Notes: generated by a model not told the origin, from the sequence alone. A DNA stretch of 64,000 bases from Macrobrachium rosenbergii (GCF_040412425.1 NC_089768.1:5452501-5516500); one strand, 5' to 3'; shown: positions 29,401-44,250, counted from the first letter of the stretch. Program-made: numbers and translations.

Positions 29401-30750
29401 TGCTGCATTATTTAAAGCAACTCTTCTTCAGTAGTGAGTTCTTTTCATAAAACAACTCATATTAATCGGCTCTCAACTTTTTATTTATATTTTTTTTATC
29501 AGCAACGCGGATTTTTTATCCACTAAATAACAGCGTAATTTCCCTGGTTATTCCTTTAGCACACTGTAAATAATATTAAACAGGTACAGGGAATATATGA
29601 GTAATTTTAGAAGTCAGGAAACATTTTTTCCTCATCAAATATTTTCTTTAATCTCTTTAACCTTATTATTTGGTGTCTCTAACAGATCAGCAAGTGAAAT
29701 TAAGTTTTTTTTAATGGCCAGACATAAAAAAACAGAGATCAAAGTTATCTAAAAACTGATACTGATTCGCACATGACTTCTCAAAATTATAATAAATGAG
29801 ATAATACCACCATCGTGCGAAAAGTTTCTTTGACTGACAAAGGTACTAGATTTAGAAATCTTGTTTATGCTTTGGGCAACTGCTACCTGAAGTGTTATAG
29901 GGTTCTTAGCGTGAGAACACAATCAAGAAAACAGGATGAAACATGCAGATAAGAGAAGTTGTGACGCCATGGCGGCAGTAGTATTCAAGTACGTCATATG
30001 GACGGGGAAAAGGACAATCAGACATCATGCGGGACAGATTTCATGAAAATACTACTTCTTCTTCTTTTAACGTGCTAATCGAGGTTAATATATCGTCATA
30101 CTAACCTATCGACCATATTTAGTACAAATGCCTAACAGCATAAATGAATTAACTTGTGATATATAACAAATAAGAGATTCGCAAAACAAGTTTCAAAGAA
30201 AAGCGTATGAAAAAAAGGGAAAGGAAATGCATCATCATAGTAATATAAGAGAAAATACTGTCAAGATGCGTTAGCCCTCGTTTAGCGGTAAGGAAGAACA
30301 TTAGGGCGTAAAAACGTCCCTTATTACGTACATGGTCAGACAAATTAGTTGAAAAACAGTAACATAATTTGATATCTGTCAAATATACTTGGTCATATTA
30401 ACCAACTCCACTTCAGGTAAAAAACATCTAATGTTCCCCATCACATTTCTTGAGTCCATTTTCTGTAAAATGTCTAGTAACATTCATTGAAGAAAACGGA
30501 ATATAAATATCTGGATAACTAGCGTCGGACAATGCGGCTGGAAAAAAGTCACGGCGAGTTCCCTTGTATTTTAAGTTTTCTCATGTAGCCATCATTACGA
30601 TACATAAAAAAGAAGAAATTTCCTTGCAAAGCAGATACCGTTATGAGAATGATTCTATTTCTGATGTTCGTAACAAAATACAGGTTATTTCATAAATGAA
30701 ACGTTAGAAAGAAAACGTCTGTGAAACGTTTTCACGGCCCATCTATCTAC
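26421..30750. other. Longest stretch without recognisable features
   Basis: Over 4 kb of AT-rich sequence with few repeats. I found no exon-like frame flanked by splice signals and no mobile-element motif. It could be intron or intergenic DNA. Confidence 0.4.
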
Positions 30751-30751
30751 A

Positions 30752-31205
30752 TTTCTTTGCATAGGCGTAGGAGGTGGGTTTTATTTGGCGGGGCAACACC
30801 ATATTTACCCTAATTTCAGAAACAACAGAGTTTTTTTCAAATTGCCATATATCTGTGTAATAAACACCGAACAGCTGTTGAATTATGCACAATACGTACG
30901 AATTTAAAGAAGTTTAGCAAAACCATGTAGCTACTATTCTATTCCTTATTCAGAGTGTTCATGCATACATCTTATGTGTGTTTTTGTAATCGAATGGGTA
31001 TATTCTAAAGTAAATGATAAATTGATAATCATAATTCATGTACAATGATTTATTACTTGGTTAACATACAAATACAAGTTTATCATCATTTTTATTCTTA
31101 TTCTTGTTATTTTTTAAATTAGAGAATTTTTTTTTCCTCCGGATGGCCGAATATCCCAACCCATTTGCCCAAATTTCAGCAGACTCCTACGCCTATGTTT
31201 CTCTG
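30752..31205. mobile_element. hAT-like MITE candidate
   Basis: A 14-bp perfect terminal inverted repeat, cataggcgtaggag at 30760-30773 and ctcctacgcctatg at 31184-31197, is flanked by 8-bp direct repeats differing at one base (tttctttg 30752-30759, tttctctg 31198-31205). An 8-bp duplication and TIRs starting with CA fit hAT-superfamily non-autonomous elements. The 438-bp interior is AT-rich with no transposase. Confidence 0.6.
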
Positions 31206-32165
31206 TAATATGCGTTGCCATAATCTTACGTTTTACAGTACCTTACAACTTTTAAATTCTTCGGAATTATATAACTGATGGTACGACTCTACAGTCATTC
31301 GAGTGCTAAAAGAGTCTGAGTGCTAAAAGAGGCTGAACACCATATTTTCTATTTTAAAACTGAATTTATGATGTTTTAATGCGGTTGAAAGTTCCTTGCT
31401 AATCCGTCCGTCAAGTTTTTGTTGCAAAGAATGCAAGGAATTTCAAATACGACCATTTTGAGTATCATTAAGATATCTTTGAAAATGGTGCTATTATCGA
31501 TTGTTCATCATTCTATGTACAGGCCCAAATTGTTGGAAAAAACTGGAAGACGAAGTTATTCATATCAAATTATCATTTGACACAACTCCATAAAAAAAAT
31601 TTTCTTGTCTAATGAAAGGCTGTCTAAAAAAAAAAAAAAAAAAAATGAGGTGGATCCTTAAACGGACGTCATTTTGTGAATTCTGATTAGAGCTCTGGTT
31701 GAAAGACGAGGATCGGATTTATGTGGATGTAGGGAATCACGCTCAAATGTTTTAAATCTTTTAAAATAGTATACAATAAAAGAAAGCGAAGGCTTATTTT
31801 CCACTTCTATTTACGACGAAGACTGGATGTAAAGTACGAAGGTTTTTGGCGTACTTGAGAAACATTTTCAGTATCTATCAATGAACCAGTAGGTTTTGGA
31901 CGATGACCAAGTACCTATCCCATAATGCAGCAGCAGGTAGCACCCTATGAAGGTAGGCTACTTAGTGTTAGAAAAAATCCATATTTCTTAATAAAGGGAG
32001 CATAGGATTGCTTATTACATAATTATTTTCCTTTCAAAATATTCAACACTGTACAACAAGGATTCTTTCTACTATTGCAGAATTTTGGTACTGCTTGATG
32101 TTGAGGAGGCGTAATAAACACAAAGCGCTTGGCCAAGCAAGTCTTTGCCTCCAAATTGGTTATAT
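31206..32165. other. No recognisable gene
   Basis: AT-rich sequence with a poly(A) run near 31627-31645. No feature recognised. Confidence 0.4.
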
Positions 32166-32170
32166 ACTCG

Positions 32171-32211
<41 letters not shown>

Positions 32212-32236
32212 ATGTATATATATGTATATATACATG

Positions 32237-32297
<61 letters not shown>

Positions 32298-32320
32298 TAA
32301 TATATATTTATATATACGAA
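32171..32320. repeat. Compound (TA)n/(TG)n bounding the second tRNA-like array on the left
   Basis: TA, then TG near 32195-32212, then TA with GTATAT/CATGTA interruptions. It joins the array at gaaatttttatcac, the position homologous to the left boundary of the 10.2-kb array. Confidence 0.9.
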
Positions 32321-32321
32321 A

Positions 32322-33716
<1,395 letters not shown>

Positions 33717-33734
33717 CTTGTATGTGTGTGTTTA

Positions 33735-34025
33735 TGTTTCAGCATAACTCTGAAACGTATTGACCAATTTCAACAAAAATTGATATACATATGACTTACT
33801 ATCTCGAAAAGAATACTGTAGGGATAAGACATCACTAGCACCAAAGGGCACCAAAGGTGGGGAGGGCTTCCCTGAAACGGGGCAGTTTCTGCACGTGAAA
33901 CAGGGCTGGTTATTCCTGTAAACTCAGTAACTTTAAGAATTGATCATACCTAATTTCGGTATACATATGACTTACTATGGAAAAGAATACTGTGGGGGTA
34001 AGACATCAATTGCACCAAAATGGGT
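33735..34025. repeat. Diverged direct repeat, about 178-bp period
   Basis: The block tatacatatgacttactat followed by aaaagaatactgt-ggg-taagacatca occurs at about 33783-33835 and again at 33960-34010. The first half begins with tctgaaacgtattgaccaa, a phrase type common at the 3' ends of invertebrate dispersed repeats. Element class unknown. Confidence 0.7.
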
Positions 34026-34033
34026 GGGGGTTG

Positions 34034-34035
<2 letters not shown>

Positions 34036-34118
<83 letters not shown>
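34036..34118. repeat. (GA)n microsatellite
   Basis: A GA tract with one GAAAGA interruption. Confidence 0.97.
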
Positions 34119-34261
34119 TTTATCGGTTGTCATTCAGTTATAACGGGCAGCCTGGTTGCCGCAAGATTGTCATGAATTTTGTCTTGGTTAGTTCATCTCA
34201 AGGAATATTTGTAAAAAAAAAAAGTCTGCAGAAGTCTTCATACAATAATCAGTGTGTCTAC

Positions 34262-34626
<365 letters not shown>

Positions 34627-34629
<3 letters not shown>

Positions 34630-34888
34630 GCTTAAAGGTGATTATCATATTTATTTTTATGTTAGTCTGCATTCATAACGCTTAAGGTTATCTAATCATT
34701 CTGATATACTCTTTGTGCATTATATTTCTGCATGTACAGTGTGCTGATTTTGGTTTGAGTATGGATAATAATTTTATTCATTCAACAAGAAGTTAATTCA
34801 TTCGATATGGTGGGATGGTGAAGAAGGGGTGCCCTGGTAATGATTACGTTAGTTAAGGTGCTATCACTAAAAAAAAGACTGAGAACCA

Positions 34889-34891
<3 letters not shown>
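34627..34891. mobile_element. 3' end of a hAT (Charlie/ZBED-type) transposon
   Basis: The segment ends aaaaagactgagaaccactg, whose complement CAGTGGTTCTCA is the classic terminal repeat start of Charlie-type hAT elements. The sequence before it (ggggtgccctggtaatga, then aaggtgctatcac) resembles the subterminal g-g-t-g-c-c repeats of these elements. No matching left end is visible, and the element is cut by TA tracts on both sides. Confidence 0.55.
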
Positions 34892-34980
<89 letters not shown>

Positions 34981-34998
34981 GCAATAATAATAATAAAT
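34892..34998. repeat. (TA)n then (AAT)n microsatellite
   Basis: TA to about 34950 followed by AAT/ATA trinucleotides with one GCA interruption. Confidence 0.95.
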
Positions 34999-35525
34999 TT
35001 GCGTCTTTATAAACAAAATGTTGGCAAACCTTCTTATCCTTGAAAATTTAATTTTGTTTAGGAATAATAACTTTATTACTGAAATTTGTGAATTTTAAAA
35101 ATGATTATTAGGAGCGTTTAAAACTGTAAATTAAAAATCATAAAATCACATTAAATAAACTCATGTTAAATGAGGCATGATTTACTTGTCTTTTCTTTCG
35201 CATTGACAACTTTGTAATACAATGTAAGAGTCGTGAAATATTATCGTGATTATTTACAGTATGAAAAATATTAAACAAAACTGAACAAAAAAATTAAGAC
35301 ATATCTTAATCGTAAAATGTAGTTTGTACAGTTGTACTGTAATGTGGGTGAAAACAATATAAAACCTGTAAAAAATGCGCCGAAGAGTCTTCGGTGCAGT
35401 CGAGTTTTCTGTACAGTGTACAATGCTGTATGAAACTCTCAGCCACGGTCCGGTGGTGGCATGTGTTGTTGGCACTTACAGCGGTGCCAGACGCACGATC
35501 ATGACTAACTTTAACCTTAAATAAA

Positions 35526-35710
35526 ATAAAAACTACTCAGGCTAGAGGGATGCAATTTGGTATGTTGGATGATTGGAGGGTGGATGATCAACATACCAAC
35601 TTGCAGCCCTCTAGCCTCAGTAGTTTTTAAGATCTGGGGACGGACATAAAAAGTGCGGACAGACAGAAAAAGCCAACTCAATGGCTTTCTTTCACAGAAA
35701 ACTAAAAAAA
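35526..35710. repeat. Snap-back repeat with a 40-bp hairpin
   Basis: Left arm 35528-35567 and right arm 35590-35627 are inverted copies with about three mismatches and a loop of about 22 bases. A second, smaller hairpin (aaagcca... / ...tggcttt) follows near 35669-35690. I associate this repeat with decapod genomes from memory; here only one copy is seen. No coding capacity. Confidence 0.75.
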
Positions 35711-35889
35711 GGAAAGGAACGGAAACAAAACAGAGAAGTAATACGGTATTTAATGCACAGTCAAATAGGCAATACACTGCCATTAAGTTCTCATTTAAGT
35801 TTTCTGATAAAGATTGACTCTGTAATGAGAAGGTACAATTTGTCTGTTGGTTAATAGAGGATTTTGAAGTGTGTGTGTGAGAGTGATCT

Positions 35890-36552
35890 TCAACAGTTGA
35901 GAATGATTGTTTTGAGTGGTAGTCCTATGTTAATCATTTCCAAGATGGAAAGGCAGCCTTGCAGGTAGACTTCAACCTTACACCAAGGCAGTGCAAGTTC
36001 CTCAACCCAGAATAAAAATGCTGATTTTTTGTTGATTCTTTGGCACATATCATCAATGCATTGTTTGCTTTCCCATTCCACACAGAATAGGATGTGATGG
36101 CATCCCTTCAAAGATTAATAATAACCTTGAGGACGGTCCACTGCTTCAACAAAGGCATGACATCTCAAGACATGAACTAGCTTGCTTTTATACCCAGCAA
36201 AAAAAGGAGATAGGGATCACAAATAGGGGTCTTGTGAACTTATGAGTTTCTCAGATCGATATATAAACAACAGACAGGCGTTACAGAGGTGACATACAAA
36301 TGGGAAAAGAATAAAAGTGGAGGCAGAAATGTAAAAAAGAGGAAAATTAAAAAAGGGGTAACAGATTATTTGCCTCAGCCTCTTTATTATTCCATTAGAT
36401 TCAAACTAGTGGTCATCAAAAACGTATCAGGAAATTGAAAAGTTAAGAACCCATTGTGCCTACTAAACAAAAAAAAAGTTCAAATCTGGCAAAAATGAAC
36501 AAAAGATTTTAGACAGATGTCAGCCTCTAAAGTAAAATAAACACTAAAACTC
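35890..36552 (-). other. Unassigned, possibly decayed element
   Basis: A minus-strand frame at 36111-35890 (73 codons, with WESKQCIDDMCQRINK and INIGLPLKTIILNC) looks like a fragment of a larger protein, but I do not recognise it. The remainder to 36552 is A-rich with no feature. Confidence 0.25.
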
Positions 36553-36558
36553 CATGTA

Positions 36559-36631
<73 letters not shown>

Positions 36632-37487
36632 CGAACCTAAACCATATTCATATGGAACAAGACCACAGGGACCACTGACTTGCTCTTCAAGCTTCCAAAG
36701 CATTTGAAAGAGGAAACAGAAGGTAACAGGAAATACAGGAAGAAGAGATCACTTGTTAGAATAGAAAAAATAAATTAACAAATAACTAAATAAATAGATA
36801 AAAATGTAAGTAAATGATTAAATACAAAGATAATTTTTTTAGGATAGTAATGCATTGCACCTTCGCTTGAATTTCTGAGGTTCCAATTGCACAATATCCT
36901 CAGCGAGAATGTTCCACAGTCCAACAATGTGAGGAATAAAAGACCTCTGGAACTGAGACGTTCGACAGCGAGGCACATTTACGGCATATTGCTGCTGCTG
37001 TTCAGAAAATCTAGTCATTCTCGGCAGGAAAGGAGGATCGAAATCAATTGTGAATGTGAAAGAACTCTGTTAAACAACAACTTATGAACCACTGACAAAC
37101 AAGACGCCATCCATCAATGGTTCACGTTATCATTGCTAATTTTAGGAGACTGGAACCTACCACTATGAGCCACACTGCCTAAAAGAGATAAATCTCTGAG
37201 AGGGGCAGACATCCACACTATAAAACAGTATTCTAACAAAGGAAGGACAACTGGCCTAAAGCAGATTGCACTCATTTTAACACTTATATAATTATATAAG
37301 GCCTTACATACAATACCTAACCTCTGTGCGGTATTTGATGACACTTTCATTTGATGGTTCTCAGAAGCAAAATGTGAGTCAAAAATTACTCCAAGTATAG
37401 TCAAAACTTCACAGTCACTTTGCAGAGTCCCATCCACCTGGAGGGGAGGATGGGGTTGAAAATCAACCTGAGATCTACAAATCAAAA
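36553..37487 (-). mobile_element. LINE family J copy B: 3' end with (TAA)n tail
   Basis: The minus-strand frame 37485-37114 carries HPPLQVDGTL, LTILGVIFDSHF, LGIVCKALYNY, PLLEYCFIVW and LRDLSLLGSV, equivalent to the C-terminal part of copy C. Frameshifts break the end of the protein; the region corresponding to IPRT-GLW is at about 36920-36880. The sense-strand tail is (TAA)n (plus strand 36559-36630). It is 5'-truncated at about 37487. Confidence 0.85.
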
Positions 37488-37489
37488 CC

Positions 37490-38010
37490 GAAAAAATATG
37501 GTTAGAGAATGCTCAAAGGGATGAAGCATTATTAATTTAGATGGAGCAAGAACTGAGGTCGAATCTGTCAAATATTTAGGAACAATAACGTTCAACAACG
37601 GTTCTACTGAGTAGGAATGCAGTGAACGACTAAACAATTAACTAATGGGTTAGCTGAATAAGATTTGAAAATCAAACAGACTGAAACTGCATACGAAAGG
37701 GAGATTACGGGAAGTTCCATGTGTGGATGCGACAATGATAGCTTCATGTCCTTCGCAATTTCCTTCGAAGAAAAGTAAGTAATGTCATCAGCTGGGCTCT
37801 TGTGGGCACCATACGAGCGGGAAAACCCAGACCTCCTTGGATGAGAACTATGAGACGAGACAAGAGATGAATTGGGATTTGTGGATGATAAAGCACAGGA
37901 AACGCATGAGTGGACTTTCAGGGAGGCCCTTGGCGTAGTACAGCGTCGTAGGCAATAATGCTGATGTGTACAATTTATATTTGGAGTGCCTGTGGGCGGG
38001 AGGCCGGAGC
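37490..38010 (+). mobile_element. Decayed LINE fragment, post-RT region
   Basis: The plus strand encodes INLDGARTEVESVKYLGTI, matching the VxxFKYLGS block that follows the RT domain in many LINEs, then a stop and scattered frames (ETRDELGFVDDKAQETHEW). It abuts LINE J copy B head-to-head. Clade unknown. Confidence 0.45.
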
Positions 38011-38033
38011 GGACCACAGATTTAACAAACGTG

Positions 38034-38379
38034 CAACGAAAGATGTATGTATGTGCGTATATGTGTTTCCATCTAACGAGCTGTTCTTATATTTATGCTA
38101 CATGAAACATTTACACATACTCAAGTACTGAACTCTCCTGAGACACTAAGCATATTTCTAAATGATTATAAGGATTACGAGCTCTAATAACAAAGATTGT
38201 AGAAAACAACGAAAGATGTATGTATGTGCGTATATATGTTTCCATCTAACGAGCTGTTCTTATATTTATGCTACATGAAACATTTACACATACTCAAGTA
38301 CTGAACTCTCCTGAGACACTAAGCATATTTCTAAATGATTATGAGGATTACGAGCTCTAATAACAAAGATTGTAGAAAA
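38034..38379. repeat. 173-bp tandem duplication
   Basis: The unit at 38034-38206 is followed directly by a second copy at 38207-38379, with about two mismatches. The near identity points to a recent duplication. Confidence 0.95.
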
Positions 38380-39131
38380 CATTCCTGGCAAGCTAGTACG
38401 CAGGCAAATCTTTGGTAATTAACCTTTTATGACAAGTTATCAGGCACATTTTGGAATGTCACCTTTACTTATAACTTTTGGGAAAATCTTTTTAACGTTT
38501 TATAGTCTCATATTTACCATTTCATGCATATAAAAAAGCAAAAATATTTTTTCCCTTTTACCCTCATTTCTTTCCCCTTACAAAGAATCAATCATGTAAA
38601 GTGTATTACCTCTCCCATGAGATTACCATCTCGTCCTTCACAGTCTTTAAGGATCCCTGCATTGCTTTATAAGATCATACTTCCCTGCTATAAAAGATCA
38701 TATTTCCCTTAAAGAAAATAATGTATAAATTATGACTCACCATTTCCTTCTAGCAGCGGTTCTCTCCTGTGGTCTTTCTTCACGCCTAATTTGGTTGTTC
38801 ACGTATGGAAAATTCTTCGCTCGCAGCGCCGACCCCCTCTTAGTCAAACCTAATTTAGCATTACGTCACAGCAGAAACGACCAAAGTCACCGTGCAATTA
38901 CATATTGATTGAGTAGAAAATGGGTTGTTTAGCAATGAATATAACGATTATTAATTATAAAACCTGAATAAAGATGTTCCTCGCCCTACTTAGAGGTGAA
39001 TACTTTTGCTCTACTACGAAACAATACGCGAAGTAATATTATATTGTCAACACAAGAAATTTTATCTGTTTAAGAAGAATAATAGGATTTTATAGAATAA
39101 ATGCTGATAATTCTCACAGTAATGTTTGATC

Positions 39132-39132
<1 letters not shown>
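38380..39132. other. No recognisable gene
   Basis: AT-rich DNA up to the LINE tail. A short direct repeat (ataagatcatacttccctg / ataaaagatcatatttccct) lies near 38668-38710. Confidence 0.4.
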
Positions 39133-39201
<69 letters not shown>

Positions 39202-42200
39202 TTATTCAGATAATGAACCCCATTCATATGCAACAAGACCACAGGAACCATTGATTTGAAATTCAAGCTTCCAAAAAATACGGTGTTCATTAGGAAGACG
39301 CAAGAGGAGGTACGGGGAAATACAGAAAGATGATATCCCGCTCATTAAAAAAGAAAAAAATAAATTAACAAATTAATAAATAGATAAAAATGTATTAAAA
39401 TGCAAGGAGAACGGTATTTGGATAGTAATGCATTGCATCTTCACTTAAACTTTGGAAGTTCCAATTGCACGACATCGTCAGGGAGAATGCTCCACAGTCC
39501 AACGGTGCGAGGAATAAAGGACCTCTGGAACTGAGAAGTTCTACAAGGAGGAACATTTACTGCATATTGATGCTGCTGTTCAGAGAATCTGGTTGCTCTC
39601 GGCAGTGAAACGGGATCAGGGATCAACTGAGAATATGAAAGATTTCTGTTGGAATACAACTTATGAAAAATTGACAAACAAGAGACCATCCGTCGATGGT
39701 CCAAGTCATAACTGCTAATGTTAGGAAACAGAAACCTACCACCACGAACCGCTCTATCTAAAAGAGATAAGTCTCTGGCAGAAGCTGACATCCATACCGG
39801 AGAACAGTATACTAGAAAAGGAAGAACAAATTACCTGAAACAAGTTGCACTGATTTTATCACTGTTATAAATATTTGAGGCCTTTCGTACAATACCTAAC
39901 TTTCGTGCGGTATTTGCTGACACTTTCATTAGATGTTTGTCAAAGGTAAGATGTGAGTCAAAAGTTACATCTAGAATGCATAAAGCTTCAGACTCGCTTA
40001 ACAGAGTCCCATCGTCTTGGAAGGGAGGATGGGGTGGGTTATCTATGAGAGCTCTGCGAATTAACATTGTTTTCGTTTTACTGGAGTTCAGCCTCGTACC
40101 CCAGCGACTACACCATTCATTAATCCGCTCCATGTCCCGATTGAGAATAAGGGCAGCTTCATTTTTCACAAGTGTAGCATCAACGGCATACTGAACAATA
40201 TTGTTTTCCAGGACAACCACAATATTACTTGTATACACGAAAAATAAAAGTGGGCCAAGAACACTGCCCTGTGAAACTCCAGACAAAATAGGTCTTGGTT
40301 CGCTAAAGATCCCATCAACAGCAACTCATTGCTGCCTACCTATAAGGAAATCTGGAAGTAAACCTAAAACATATCCACCCACTCCAAGTTTCTGAAGTTT
40401 ATAAATTAAGTGCCTTATGATCTACTAAATCGAAAGAAGCACTGAAATCTATTTGAGTTACTCTATTTGGCATGTCAAATCGAAAAGAGCATCACAGTTA
40501 CCTAACTGCTTCCGATATGCATATTGACTATCGGCAAACAAACCTTTAGATTCCATATACTTATATAGTGCCTTAAAAATAAGTTTTACTGCAACTTTGC
40601 ATAGCGCAGGGAGCACAGAAATTGGCCTGTAGTTACTGCAGTCTGCAGATATGCTATTCTTTGGAACAGGCACTGTACTACTAAGCTTGCATTCATCTGC
40701 AAAGGTACTGCAGCGACATAAATTTCTATAGCATCTACTAATGTTGGAAGACAACACACTAGAAACGTTTTTAAAAGCAAAGGGAAGAAACCATTCGGAT
40801 CCTCTCTACCCCAGCTATCAAGATTATCAAGAATTTTCTTAACATCCCCAGAGCGAAATGCAAATTATGTAAGAAAAGGTTCAGGAAGACAAGTATCAGG
40901 AAGAGGGGTCTCCTAAGCTCATTGTTTAGTTTCAAAAGCTTGAAGCAGTTCAGCTTTTTCCTTACGGCCAGTAACCAGTCTACCATCAGCTGTTAGTAGT
41001 GGAAGAATGGAACACGAACCTGACCCAAAGATACATGGTGCCAATTTGGTCCAACACAGATGGGGCAGAGTAATTCCTTCAAGTTCCCTATTTAACGAAT
41101 TATTGTAATTTCTCTCAGCTATATGATAAATTCTTTTCGCAGCGTAGCGAGACTCAACAAAAAATGATGTAATTTTTATATGAATGATTTCGTCTCATGT
41201 GTTGAATTTGGTCAGTTTGTCATGGTAAACTCGTCTACATGTATCTCCAAACCATGGCTGGTCATTTGTCCTGAATTTAATTACTTTTCTAGGTACATAT
41301 GTTACTAAAATAGCCTTCAGCATTTCATTCAGCTTCTTGGGATCTGGATCTGATGTAGTATCTGGAACATTAAACGCCTAACGTGTTTCAATAATGCAAT
41401 CCCAGTTTGTTCTAGATTTCAGCCAGACCATTTTTCCTATGGTGGAATTAGGAATGTACTGATTGACAGATATATCCATCTCAATGGCGGTGATCGGAAG
41501 TTTCTATATACTTACAGACCTTGGACTTGACAATAGCTGGAACATCTGTGATTAGGAGGCCAAATCTATTACCAGAAATGTGTGGGTTCCTCAGTTAGCC
41601 AGACAAAATCAGAGGATACACAGAACTCAAGAGCAGACCGGCCATGTTGATCTGTGGATTTTGAATTAAGCCACTTGCTGTGATTTGAATTGCAGCTTCC
41701 ACAAAATAACGAATGAAGCTTTTGAATCCTGTAACTGGGCCATACTAATCCTCTCCAAGAGACTGGCATATATAGAATCATCGATATTTGGATTGCGGTA
41801 AACAACAAATACATAAACGTTGTAGAACTTACCGAAAATCTTAAAACAAAGAATTTTATGGCAACTACACTCTAAGATCTTCTGACGATATATACAGTAG
41901 GTCGTTCTGACTTAGTGTATACAGCCATACCTTACACATGTGGGATGTTACGACGATAAATAAAACCAGGACCATCAAACACTGGGATTAAAAACTCAAC
42001 CTTTGACTTCTTACTACTTACAAGTGTCTCAGTTAAAAACATCAAATTGTAGTTATGGGCACAAGTCTGGAGATCAAGAAGATTTGACCTTAAGCCCCGA
42101 ATATTTGAGTAAAGTACTCTGCAATTTTTCTTACAGTAATGAGGAGCAGGCCTAGGGTTCAGCTCAATGTCTCCCGAAAGAGTTAAAATTAACAACATAA

Positions 42201-42350
42201 AATTAGTAGCAAAACTAATAAATAACCTCATAACAACAGTAACATAAAAATCAACAAAACAATAAACGATAATAATGCAATCAACAACAACAGTATTTAC
42301 ATTACTTACAAAAATTACATTGAGAGTATAGATAAACCTCACCATATGTC
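39133..42350 (-). mobile_element. LINE family J copy C: near-complete pol with endonuclease, RT, tail
   Basis: The longest of four copies, read on the minus strand. 42345-41932 starts with a hydrophobic leader, then a 2A-like motif, then VLYSNIRGLRSN, the start of an APE-type endonuclease. 41814-41569 continues it (CGSCNSNHSKWLNS, TDQHGRSALEFC). 40757-40458 is the RT start (NYRPISVLPALCKV). 40286-39831 holds GVSQGSVLGPLLF and the catalytic region (YAVDAT where YADD is expected), then WCSRWGTRLNSSKTKTM. 39791-39441 is the C-terminus (ARDLSLLDRAVRGGRF, IPRTVGLW). A 3' untranslated region and (TAA)n tail end at 39133. At least five frame breaks plus the altered catalytic box make it dead. The clade is jockey-like by motif. 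Confidence 0.85.
42142..42185 (-). other. 2A-like ribosome-skipping motif (decayed) in LINE J
   Basis: The minus strand encodes LSGDIELNPRP just upstream of the endonuclease. The 2A consensus is D-(V/I)-E-x-N-P-G-P; here every conserved residue is present except the final Gly, which reads Arg (codon agg). In functional 2A peptides the Gly-Pro step is where translation skips. About 45 hydrophobic, signal-like residues precede it. 2A-like sequences at this position are known from APE-type non-LTR retrotransposons. Confidence 0.75.
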
Positions 42351-44250
42351 ATTCAAAAAACGCCGGAAGCAATTGGTCGTTAAGTTACTGGTTAGCTATT
42401 ATATTAATGTTATCAGAAGTGTACCAATGTCTAGTGTCATGAATTTTTTGAAAACATTATGGTTTGATCGAATATTTTTATAATAATTGTGTAATCATTA
42501 AGATCTACACTTCAGAAATTTCATGAGTACATTCTTATTTGATTGGCAAATGTTTCAAGATAATGCGAAAAAGTGAAAATCTGATACTGAATTTTATCTT
42601 TCCTTGTTAACAATCACACAGAGCAAGAGGCAGACCAAAGAATCCTGGCGTGACATCATGCACTGAGGAAAACCAAAAAGTGCAGCGATTAAACGGAACC
42701 AGTTGAAGTTGGAATAAACGCAAAAGAACAGAACTTCAGAAGTGAAAATAATACGTTTTTGCAGCCCAGCAGTGTACTCGAATCATAAAAATGAAATCAT
42801 GTGTTCATTTCACCACAAGACCAATGTCAGAAAATGACTCTTTATATTTGTTTATAGTGTATGAAAACCAAACGAACTTTTCATTAAAGAATTCTTAATA
42901 CGATTTAAATGCACGGATATTGTGTTCAGTAGCTGAATTTCTTATTAACCAAGGTTCATCAAAATCCGTTCATTATTTCTGACGTAATCCTACTAACAGA
43001 CAATTAATGTGATCTATGACCTTTTACCCTTTGATCGATTTCCCCCAAACAAACACCAATCACCTGGAAAGTCACCTAATGAATACCCTCAATAATTTTC
43101 ATCAAAATCTGTTCTTTAATTTTACTTAATCCGGATAACAAACAGATCAAACAAACGTGCTGGAAGGCTGACAACCGGAACCAAAAACACAGCTCCCGCC
43201 GCAGGCAACGATAAAATTTCAGTCGCCGCAATTAATTCTCCTAATTGAAATATGGAAATATCTTGCCACACGAGAAGACCGATTCACTTACAGTCATTAG
43301 TATTTTTTTCAACTGTGCACTTTAAGAGTAACCTCCAATGAATATCAGTCTCGAAATGTAGCTGAAGATATGATAAAATCCTATATTTAATTCCCACGTT
43401 TCATTTACGTATTCTCTCTCCCAAATGAAAAAAAAAAAAATCATTTTTCGTAAACCTCTTACTGCAATATTACCTTCTCCAAAAATTAATATGCCTCATA
43501 TTAATCCTTGCCCAGACGCACCAATGCGACCCAGCATCTTTCCACTCACGGGAAGCTTTTAATTTACAATTTTTGGATTCACATTCAAGAATTAAATCAT
43601 TCGGTGATAGCTATTTCATTTCGCAAATACCTCAATGCAGGTACACCTGGAGCGTTTAATTTTTTTTATTTTCCATTGTATCTCAGTGCTAATAATTAGG
43701 ATATATAAAATAACACAACTGTTGTGATCTTTTGCGCATTTGAGAGAGGGAAGGAGATTTAATCTACATCAGTACCTTTTGTTAATCCTATCAGTTTAAT
43801 TGAGGTACAGGGATGAAAATCATTTCATGATGATTTTCAGTCACAATAATTAAATGTTACTTAATTAAATACCAGTTGTTGCTAGTCTGTCTTTATTCAT
43901 ATGAATCTGAACTAATAAATGGAAACTCCTTCTTCGTTAAAGCACAATACTTCAAGAATTCTACCTGACTCATTAACCTCGAATACTTCAAGATCCTATC
44001 TGACTCATTAACCACGAATACTTTAAGAATTCTACTTGACTCATTAACCTCGAATGCTTCAAGAATTCTACATCACTCATATTTAAACCAGAAGCCGTTG
44101 TAGAGTGCACAAGCCGCAGTCATTATCACCATTCTGATCACAAATTACGAAATTATATATGTGATGTGTACATACTTGTGTATGTACATGTGTAATTGTA
44201 TATGTACTGTGTATAATATATTATCACCAAAATTACAACCATCAAATGGC
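42351..44250. other. No recognisable gene
   Basis: AT-rich DNA. The only structure I see is the 36-bp tandem repeat listed separately. No exon-like frame. Confidence 0.4.
43946..44080. repeat. 36-bp tandem repeat, about 3.8 units
   Basis: Units start aatacttcaagaattctac at 43946, 43982, 44017 and 44053 (the second and fourth diverged), each with gactcattaacc-cg. Period is 35-36 bp. Confidence 0.9.
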
